10,520 nt of DNA from an uncultured Pseudomonadota bacterium (GTDB lineage: Bacteria > Pseudomonadota > Alphaproteobacteria > Rs-D84), in contig CAMVAR010000011.1 of assembly GCA_947165555.1 (NCBI GenBank), positions 1 through 10,520 of the forward strand, given 5' to 3'. The notes beneath the pieces are model-generated. The model searched no databases. It saw nothing but the letters and a program-made list of their open reading frames with translations, and was not told where the DNA came from. Both the position numbers and the translations under genes were made by a program. Positions 5,657 through 10,520 of the stretch are shown one piece after another (position 1 is the stretch's first letter; each line of letters begins with the position of its first letter).

Positions 5657-6913
5657 ATGATAAAATTACCAGAACTTTTGGCGCCGGCGGGAACGTTGGA
5701 CGCATTTAAAACCGCAATTTTATATGGGGCGGATGCCGTATATGCCGGATTGCCGGGCTTTTCAATGCGGGCGCGCGCAAAAATTACCACCGAAGAGGTT
5801 AAAACAGGTATAGAATTGGCGCATGCCGCCGGCAAAAAGGTGTACTTGGCATTTAATTTATTCGCGCATGATAATGAATTTGCAAATATGCCGCGCGTGT
5901 CTGAAATAATAAATTATCTGAATCCAGATGCGTTGATTGTCGCCGACCCTGGGGTTTTGATGTGGGTGCGCGAACATCACCCAAATATGCCGATACATAT
6001 TTCAACCCAGGCGAATATTTGTTCGGCGGAATCTGTGCGGTTTTGGCAAAGGGCAGGCGCGTCTTTGTGCGTCCTTGCGCGTGAGGTTTCACACAACGAA
6101 TTCATATCTATTCGGCGTGCGTGCCCAGATGTAAAACTTGAAATATTTGTGCATGGCGCAATGTGTATGGCGTATTCGGGTCGTTGTTTGTTGTCAAACT
6201 TTATAACGGGTCGTCCGGCGAATCGTGGTGCGTGCGCGCAACTGTGCCGATGGAAATATGATGTCGTCTTGCGCGAACACGAAACCGGCGTTGAAATGCC
6301 AATAACCGAAGACGAACGCGGCGCATATATTATGAACAGCAAAGATTTGTGTTTGATGCCGCGCCTTGCCACGGTATTGGAATCCGGTCCCGATTCGTTA
6401 AAAATCGAGGGGCGCAATCGCAGCGAATATTATGTTGGTTCCGTGGTGCATGCGTATCGTTGTGCGATGGATGCGTATGCGCGTGACCCGGCGGGTTTTG
6501 ACCCGCGCCCATATATGGAAATGTTAAATGTTTTGGAATCGCGTGGATATACAACGGCGTTCTTTGATGGGCCGGTGCCACCTGATGCACATAATTACGA
6601 ATCTACGCGGTCATCGTCTGAATATCATGCCGCCGGTGTCGTAACCGCGGTAAATGATGCGGATATAACGTTGGAATTACGTAACGATATCCGCCCGGGT
6701 GAAGAAATTACATTTGTTTTGCCGAACGTTGAAAATGGCCCAATGGTTAAACTAGCAAACATTGTCAATGCCGCAACAAACATGTCGGTTGATAAATTGG
6801 CTGCGGGCATGGGCAATTCTATAAAAATTCCGCGCACGTGGATTGCGGCGGAACATTTGGGCAAAATTGTTCCGTATGTATTGGCCTATAAACGTAAAAG
6901 AACGGTGCCCTAA
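5657..6913 (+). CDS. trhP: U32-family tRNA uridine 5-hydroxylation protein TrhP (YegQ-like)
   Basis: TrhP proteins are needed to make 5-hydroxyuridine at wobble position 34 of tRNAs, the first step toward cmo5U/mo5U. The 418 residues start with the U32 N-terminus PELLAPAGTLDAFKTAILYG and carry the family signature at residues 162-180 (EIFVHGAMCMAYSGRCLLS). C170, C177, C193 and C197 have spacing like the cysteines that bind an iron-sulfur cluster in U32 relatives UbiU/UbiV. A small beta domain lies at about 330-415 (YHAAGVVTAVNDADITLEL). E. coli TrhP has about 450 residues. No good ribosome site lies close to the ATG: AAGGGG ends about 14 bases upstream. A possible promoter, TTGAAA (5622-5627) and TAGTAT (5644-5649), would put the transcription start at or near the ATG. 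The neighbour is tRNA-Thr(UGU). RlhA and other U32 paralogues are alternatives; length and the N-terminus favour TrhP. Confidence 0.83.
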   Translation: MIKLPELLAPAGTLDAFKTAILYGADAVYAGLPGFSMRARAKITTEEVKTGIELAHAAGKKVYLAFNLFAHDNEFANMPRVSEIINYLNPDALIVADPGVLMWVREHHPNMPIHISTQANICSAESVRFWQRAGASLCVLAREVSHNEFISIRRACPDVKLEIFVHGAMCMAYSGRCLLSNFITGRPANRGACAQLCRWKYDVVLREHETGVEMPITEDERGAYIMNSKDLCLMPRLATVLESGPDSLKIEGRNRSEYYVGSVVHAYRCAMDAYARDPAGFDPRPYMEMLNVLESRGYTTAFFDGPVPPDAHNYESTRSSSEYHAAGVVTAVNDADITLELRNDIRPGEEITFVLPNVENGPMVKLANIVNAATNMSVDKLAAGMGNSIKIPRTWIAAEHLGKIVPYVLAYKRKRTVP

Positions 6914-7035
6914 TGCGCTTTGGTTGATAACACATATTTGCGATACAGTTTGGCTAAATCATCTGTTTCGCACGACAATTTATCACCCATCCGGCAGGTT
7001 TGACACCCAATAAAAGAAATCTCGGGATATTGCAT
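6910..7035 (-). CDS. 41-aa CxxC reading frame: overlapping small gene or detached C-terminus of the upstream gene
   Basis: A 41-codon frame read on the minus strand, from the ATG at 7035 to a TAG at 6910, whose stop abuts the trhP stop from the other side. It reads MQYPEISFIGCQTCRMGDKL then SCETDDLAKLYRKYVLSTKAH, with C11-x-x-C14 and C22, possibly metal-binding or redox-active. It fills space otherwise without a gene and has protein-like composition. No good ribosome site precedes the ATG (AAGA lies immediately upstream). It overlaps the last 53 bases of the 151-aa gene in the +1 frame. Removing one T from the TTTT run at 7012-7015 (minus strand) would join the two frames into one product of about 175 residues ending in this sequence. 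It is thus either a small overlapping gene, a product of ribosomal frameshifting, or the result of an indel. I do not recognise the family. Confidence 0.42.
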   Translation of the reverse strand: MQYPEISFIGCQTCRMGDKLSCETDDLAKLYRKYVLSTKAH

Positions 7036-7438
7036 TTTCTTGGGATATTGGATTCATTGTTACCACTGTATCTGATGAATCATGTTGTCTTATGTTTGAT
7101 TCCAATTTTTGTTTGCACGCGTCGATTTTGGTATTTATTGCATCAATGTCACCAGATGTCTTTGTAAACGTATCCCGTGCCGTATGTTTCATTGATGCCT
7201 TGGCCTGGGGTTGGCGATGCGAATCATAAAAATCCACAACGTATTTTATTGCCGGGCCATTATGATGTTTTGAAAAATTCATCAAAAATGTCCCAATTTC
7301 GCGCAGAGCCAGATACCACGAATCACCAACAGTGTGACCGGTTGCCTGATATTTTTCCGCTATTGCGTTATACAGATTCATATAGGCCTTGCCCAACGTG
7401 ATTCGTGTTAATGTTGATAATTTTTTGTTGTTGTTCAT
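6983..7438 (-). CDS. Protein of unknown function (151 aa), possibly frameshifted at its 3' end
   Basis: I do not recognise this protein. It is soluble-looking and largely helical, with no signal peptide or membrane segment. Residues about 8-70 (ITLGKAYMNLYNAIAEKYQA and following TGHTVGDSWYLALREIGTFL) form a helical region that resembles part of the 175-aa protein encoded just upstream; both end the region with a similar pattern (P, a hydrophobic residue, K/EY, aromatic and acidic residues, then HR). Residues 90-120 are polar. Near the C-terminus lies a tandem hexapeptide, NPISQE NAISRD, from an 18-bp duplication. GGAAAG 6 bases before the ATG supports the start. It lies 27 bases downstream of the 175-aa gene and probably shares its transcript. 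The last nine residues (YWVSNLPDG) may be out of frame; see the 41-codon entry. It may be full length as written or a truncated member of its family. Confidence 0.68.
   Translation of the reverse strand: MNNNKKLSTLTRITLGKAYMNLYNAIAEKYQATGHTVGDSWYLALREIGTFLMNFSKHHNGPAIKYVVDFYDSHRQPQAKASMKHTARDTFTKTSGDIDAINTKIDACKQKLESNIRQHDSSDTVVTMNPISQENAISRDFFYWVSNLPDG
7019..7054 (-). repeat. 18-bp tandem duplication inside the overlapping reading frames
   Basis: On the minus strand, 7054-7037 (AATCCAATATCCCAAGAA) and 7036-7019 (AATGCAATATCCCGAGAT) match at 15 of 18 positions. Because 18 is a multiple of three, neither frame is broken. The C-to-G difference in the second copy creates the ATG of the 41-codon frame. 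Confidence 0.9.
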
Positions 7439-7465
7439 GGTCGCTTTCCGTGTTGTGATTATGTG

Positions 7466-7993
7466 TTATCTTTTATGTGTTCGTTCGCGTTCATGCGTGT
7501 TATCATGCGTTCGTGTGTTTTGTGGTCGACTGAATTCATAGGTAACTTTGCGTTGTGCATCCGTGTCGGGTGTTGCGTTAATTATATCGTAAATTGTTTG
7601 GCGACCAACACGTATCAACATGTTTGCGTGATTACACAGTTCGGCTTTTTCTGTTTCATTGTTAAACTGTGCAATTGATTTTCGTTCATTACTAATCAGC
7701 ATTTTATTATTCCAGCGTGTTCTGTGTTCAAACACGGCGATTCGCAGATATTCCACCACGGGCGAATTATTTGGTATTTTAAATAATTCATCGCGCATAT
7801 CATCCAATGCACGCGTCCACGCCGCCAATAAATCGCCCCCATCAACCCATAACAATAAACTGCGTCCCAAAAACAGCGATTCCAACGCATCATTGATTTT
7901 TGCGCGTACATCGGGTGACACGTTTGTAATGTCGGTCATATTACGGTCTGAACCCTGCAACATAGACAATAACTTAGATACGTTTGATTCCAT
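7466..7993 (-). CDS. Protein of unknown function (175 aa) with basic, low-complexity C-terminus
   Basis: I do not recognise this protein. It is predicted soluble, without a signal peptide. Residues about 24-95 appear helical and include LLLWVDGGDLLAAWTRALDD and NNSPVVEYLRIAVFEHR; the arrangement resembles the N-terminal part of the 151-aa protein encoded downstream, which suggests an old duplication. The last about 20 residues (SRPQNTRTHDNTHERERTHK) are basic and repetitive, built on TH and R, from a repetitive DNA tract at 7480-7525; such a tail could bind nucleic acid or simply be slippage-derived. GGAG lies 10 bases before the ATG. A clear promoter sits about 35-60 bases upstream, so this is the first gene of a minus-strand unit with the 151-aa gene. 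No known neighbour suggests a pathway. Confidence 0.7.
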   Translation of the reverse strand: MESNVSKLLSMLQGSDRNMTDITNVSPDVRAKINDALESLFLGRSLLLWVDGGDLLAAWTRALDDMRDELFKIPNNSPVVEYLRIAVFEHRTRWNNKMLISNERKSIAQFNNETEKAELCNHANMLIRVGRQTIYDIINATPDTDAQRKVTYEFSRPQNTRTHDNTHERERTHKR

Positions 7994-8026
7994 AATCTGT
8001 ATGCTCCATCATAACGCCCACTGTGT

Positions 8027-8056
8027 ATTATATAGTGCGAACTAATTGATTGTAAA
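8027..8056 (-). promoter_or_regulatory. Promoter of the unknown minus-strand unit
   Basis: On the minus strand: TTTACA (8056-8051), 18 bases, TATAAT (8032-8027). The leader would be about 25-30 bases. Two copies of AGTGCGA (plus-strand letters) at 8034-8040 and 8056-8062, 22 bases apart, flank the spacer and -35 and may be an operator. Confidence 0.62.
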
Positions 8057-8088
8057 GTGCGAGTTTTAAAAATTGATATATAAACATT

Positions 8089-8120
8089 TTGACAATCGTA
8101 AAAAGTTGCGTCATGATACT
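8089..8120 (+). promoter_or_regulatory. Possible promoter of the barrel gene at 8235
   Basis: TTGACA (8089-8094) is a perfect -35. The -10 is uncertain: CATGAT at 17 bases or GATACT (8115-8120) at 20 bases. Transcription from here would give a leader of about 110 bases that includes the repeats at 8149-8200. Confidence 0.4.
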
Positions 8121-8148
8121 GTGGTTATATTCTCATCCAAAGGTACTG

Positions 8149-8200
8149 TTGCCAATAATGGGCGGTGCGGGGGTATAACACCAATCTTGCCAATAATGGG
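8149..8200 (+). repeat. Direct repeat in the 5' region of the barrel gene at 8235
   Basis: TTGCCAATAATGGG occurs exactly twice, at 8149-8162 and 8187-8200, 38 bases apart. Each copy can form a tiny CCA-ATAA-TGG hairpin. ACCAA (8180-8184) and TTGGT (8203-8207) surround the second copy. It may be a protein or RNA binding site in the leader, or a local duplication. Confidence 0.8.
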
Positions 8201-8234
8201 GGTTGGTCATAAACAATAAACAAAGGATTGTTAA

Positions 8235-9251
8235 ATGAAAAAAATTTTGGGCGTTGCGGTTGCGACCGCGACAATGACAGGTTCCGTTATGGCGGGTGTT
8301 ACAACGAATGTGGAAAATCCACTGTTTATACCTGCGGCGGGTCAGTTTGCATCCAGTACTGGTTTGGGGCTGATGTATAAAAAGGCGGATGGTACCGATG
8401 CAATGAAAATCAAAAATCGGGTGGGGGCCATAGAATTTCCAGTGTGGCGTGTCACCGAAGATTTTGAATATGGTATCACGGACCGATTGGCCACGTATGT
8501 ATCATTGGGTTGGACGCAAAATGACGATATTGGTCGCAAGGGTATGCACCGTGGTCGGTTGGGACTGAATTATCGTATAATTGAAACATTAGATAATATT
8601 GTTTGGGATATGTATGGCGAAGCATACCTGTCTGGAATTTCCAAGATGAAAGGTTCATACGATATTGATGGTTTTAAGTATGATAATTTTTCAAATGGTC
8701 GTTGGGGTGCCATGTTGGGAACCAAAGTTGGCAAAAGATGGTCTAATTTCACGGCATCGTTGTTTGCGGAATATTTGCAAACATTTGGTAACCATAACAA
8801 TACAATCAAATTAAAAAGATTTGATTTGACCGCAATGGGATTTGGTGTCCAAAATGCGTCTGCATTGGGATTTCCGGATGAAATTGCCGTTGATTTGAAA
8901 TCGACCAAAGAAATCACCGTTGGTACGAACGTATTTTATCAATTGAATCACAGATGGTCATTTGGTGGCGGATTCCGATTTGTTGAACATACGGATAATG
9001 GTGTAAAATCTATTCATACCGATGTGTCAAATGCGCATCCGATGGTTGTTAATGGATTGTTGTCCCAAATTCATGACATGAATGATGGTTGGGATGAATA
9101 CATATTGTCTGGGGTTGTTGCAAACCAGGTCACGGACAGTTTTCAAATTGCCTTGGTTGCCGAATACACGTTTGACCATGCGCATCAAAACTCTCAAAAT
9201 GGTACAGATATCAAGGCCGAAATTGGTGTTCGTGCCAATATTGTCTTTTAA
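8235..9251 (+). CDS. Outer-membrane beta-barrel protein (338 aa), porin-like
   Basis: Probably an outer-membrane barrel; no specific substrate is visible. A signal peptide (MKKILGVAVATATMTGSVMA, cleavage after residue 20) is followed by about 318 residues of alternating polar and hydrophobic strands rich in aromatic residues and glycine: DRLATYVSLGWTQNDD, RGRLGLNYRI, WDMYGEAYLSG, FTASLFAEYLQTFG, ITVGTNVFYQL, WSFGGGFRFVEH, FQIALVAEYTF. The protein ends in GVRANIVF, with the terminal phenylalanine that the BAM machinery recognises. AAAGGA lies 8 bases before the ATG. The gene has a possible promoter with a repeat-bearing leader and a terminator right after it. The barrel call rests on strand pattern and C-terminus, not on a recognised family. 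Confidence 0.75.
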   Translation: MKKILGVAVATATMTGSVMAGVTTNVENPLFIPAAGQFASSTGLGLMYKKADGTDAMKIKNRVGAIEFPVWRVTEDFEYGITDRLATYVSLGWTQNDDIGRKGMHRGRLGLNYRIIETLDNIVWDMYGEAYLSGISKMKGSYDIDGFKYDNFSNGRWGAMLGTKVGKRWSNFTASLFAEYLQTFGNHNNTIKLKRFDLTAMGFGVQNASALGFPDEIAVDLKSTKEITVGTNVFYQLNHRWSFGGGFRFVEHTDNGVKSIHTDVSNAHPMVVNGLLSQIHDMNDGWDEYILSGVVANQVTDSFQIALVAEYTFDHAHQNSQNGTDIKAEIGVRANIVF

Positions 9252-9271
9252 TTTGTGCCAAATATGATGTA

Positions 9272-9310
9272 ATGACGGGTTCTGGATGGACCCGTCATAG
9301 TATTTTTCAT
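9272..9310 (+). terminator. Intrinsic terminator after the barrel gene at 8235
   Basis: A 9-bp perfect stem, ATGACGGGT (9272-9280) / ACCCGTCAT (9290-9298), with a 9-base loop, followed by AGTATTTTTC as the U tract. Confidence 0.85.
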
Positions 9311-9348
9311 AAATATGTAAAAAGGGGCTTTTTTTAATCTTGGATTTA

Positions 9349-9357
9349 TGATATAAT
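9349..9357 (+). promoter_or_regulatory. Extended -10 promoter element of the barrel gene at 9384
   Basis: TGATATAAT, a perfect extended -10, lies 26 bases before the ATG with no clear -35. The 14 bases at 9344-9357 are identical to those at 1974-1987 ahead of ldh. Confidence 0.55.
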
Positions 9358-9383
9358 ACCCGCAAGAGGGTATAAAGACGAGA

Positions 9384-10499
9384 ATGAAAAAAGTCAATAT
9401 TCCGGCCATTGTTATGATGTTTTCTGTGCCATTTGCCGGCGCAGTGGGTGCGGCGTACCCCGTCAATCAACAACAATATATACAGCAGTATCAGCAACAA
9501 TATGCCCGTGATACGGGCTATTCGCGTTCGGTGGTAAAATTGCCAACGACAAATGGTACGGTTTTGACGGTCAATTCTGGGGCCGCGGCCGCGCCAACGC
9601 GCATAACCGGTGCGTTGCCAAATATTGGTGCAACGGCAACGGCGGCGGGACGTAAATATTATATGCCGGCGGATTATGACCGCCTTGTGGATAGTGGTTT
9701 GTACATTGGTATTTCTGTTGCCTATGCGGCCAGTATTAGCGGTTCTATAACCGCGGATTATTCGGGTGAAAAAGATGCGTATGTTGTTCCCGGGGCTTTT
9801 GCCGCGGCGAATTACGAGACCGATACCGTTTTGCCACTTCAGGCATCTGTGGGGGCAACATTAAATAATGATTTTCGTGTTGATTTTTCATATACCCGTT
9901 ACTCGGGGCTAAGTTATCCTAGTTCGATAAACACCGCGGATTATACCGGTGCGGCGACGGTTCCGGCATCGGTTGAAGGTGGTGCAATCACCGCCAACAC
10001 AACAATGTTGAATATTTATTATAATCTGGATTCATACACTGGGTATGTGGCGGGTGGTATGTTACGTCCATATATCGGTGTTGGTGTGGGGATATCATTA
10101 AATACGATTGCGGACTATGTGATTTATGATGATTCTTACTATGCCGTTATCGAAGATTTGGCAACGACGGTGAACAAGGCCGGTTTGTTAACGGGGATAT
10201 CTGATGTATATGCGTACCATAATGGTGGTACCAGTGAACAATTGGCATTTATGGTCGAAGGTGGTATAACAACCGACCTTGGTGGTGGTATCAAAATGGA
10301 TTTTTTTGCACGTTATGCTAATCTGGGGCGGGTCAAGACGTCGGGCAGTATTGTATTGTCCCAAACCGAATGGCTATCCGATGGCTATGGTAACGAAGTT
10401 GCCGCCGATTATGATAGCGTATTCCATTATACCAATTGGTATGAAAGTGGGCGTTTGGGGATAATTGATGTTGGTGCGCGCCTAAGATTACAGTTCTAG
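9384..10499 (+). CDS. Outer-membrane beta-barrel protein (371 aa) with Gln-rich N-terminal segment
   Basis: A probable outer-membrane barrel of the opacity/surface-antigen type; role unknown. A signal peptide covers about residues 1-24 (MKKVNIPAIVMMFSVPFAGA then VGAA). Next comes a Gln/Tyr-rich stretch, YPVNQQQYIQQYQQQYARD, and an Ala/Thr-rich linker to about residue 95, probably periplasmic or flexible. The barrel starts at SGLYIGISVAYAASISGSI and continues with strands such as PLQASVGATLNNDFRVDFSY, TMLNIYYNLDSY, LRPYIGVGVGISL, AFMVEGGITTDL and GIKMDFFARYANLGRV, ending in IIDVGARLRLQF with a terminal phenylalanine. The layout fits an 8-strand type barrel with long loops. The ribosome site is weak: GAG 3 bases from the ATG, AGAGGG 13 bases away. 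The next start codon follows 10 bases after the stop, so it may be co-transcribed. Confidence 0.78.
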   Translation: MKKVNIPAIVMMFSVPFAGAVGAAYPVNQQQYIQQYQQQYARDTGYSRSVVKLPTTNGTVLTVNSGAAAAPTRITGALPNIGATATAAGRKYYMPADYDRLVDSGLYIGISVAYAASISGSITADYSGEKDAYVVPGAFAAANYETDTVLPLQASVGATLNNDFRVDFSYTRYSGLSYPSSINTADYTGAATVPASVEGGAITANTTMLNIYYNLDSYTGYVAGGMLRPYIGVGVGISLNTIADYVIYDDSYYAVIEDLATTVNKAGLLTGISDVYAYHNGGTSEQLAFMVEGGITTDLGGGIKMDFFARYANLGRVKTSGSIVLSQTEWLSDGYGNEVAADYDSVFHYTNWYESGRLGIIDVGARLRLQF

Positions 10500-10509
10500 G
10501 GATGTTTAA

Positions 10510-10520
10510 ATGAAAAAAAG
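10510..10520 (+). CDS. Start of a further gene at the window edge (partial)
   Basis: An ATG followed by lysine codons (MKK...) begins 10 bases after the barrel gene, with AGGGA 7 bases upstream. The MKK start and spacing suggest a co-transcribed, perhaps exported, protein. Only three complete codons are visible, so nothing can be said of its function. Confidence 0.5.

Noticed and set aside
7480..7525. CRISPR-like or satellite repeat (GCGTTC/CATGCG motifs)
   Set aside because: Only short irregular repeats within the coding tail of the 175-aa gene; no constant repeat and spacer lengths.

Overview
The window looks like a piece of a Gram-negative, probably alphaproteobacterial, chromosome. It shows Sec signal peptides, two outer-membrane beta-barrel proteins ending in phenylalanine, a Fe-type superoxide dismutase, a CvpA homologue, a tRNA with an encoded CCA, clear sigma70-type promoters and AGGAG-like ribosome binding sites. 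The archaeal/eukaryotic-type ProRS end, the L-lactate dehydrogenase and the Ptb/Pta-like protein would suit an uncultured host-associated fermentative lineage. That placement is inference; no marker gene fixes it. The genes are housekeeping-like; I see no CRISPR array, transposase, integrase or phage gene.

Layout. 1-700: 3' end of proS, converging on a phosphotransacylase-family gene on the minus strand across a shared bidirectional terminator. 1450-1754: no protein gene, but a promoter followed by a strongly structured RNA with mutually exclusive stems and a U tract. 1755-2937: a 68-residue unknown protein and L-lactate dehydrogenase. 3033-3948: a small GNAT-like protein converging on sodB (minus). 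4097-5436: a two-gene unit, a membrane-anchored periplasmic CPHC thioredoxin-like protein overlapping a CvpA-family membrane protein, closed by a terminator shared with the convergent tRNA-Thr(UGU). 5657-6913: trhP (U32 family), divergent from that tRNA gene.

6910-7993 is a minus-strand unit of unknown function: a 175-aa protein, a 151-aa protein, and a 41-codon reading frame with a CxxC motif that overlaps the 3' end of the second. The overlap sits on an 18-bp tandem duplication and next to a T homopolymer, so it is either an overlapping gene or the detached C-terminus of a frameshifted one. This unit and the structured RNA at about 1558-1733 are the least explained parts.

8089-10520: two outer-membrane beta-barrel genes with their own promoters, and the start of a further gene at the window edge.

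Functionally the genes are mostly independent: translation (proS, tRNA-Thr, trhP), fermentation (ldh, possibly the phosphotransacylase), oxidative defence (sodB), and envelope (thioredoxin-like/cvpA, two barrels). A possible functional link is trhP beside a tRNA whose wobble U34 is the kind of base TrhP hydroxylates.
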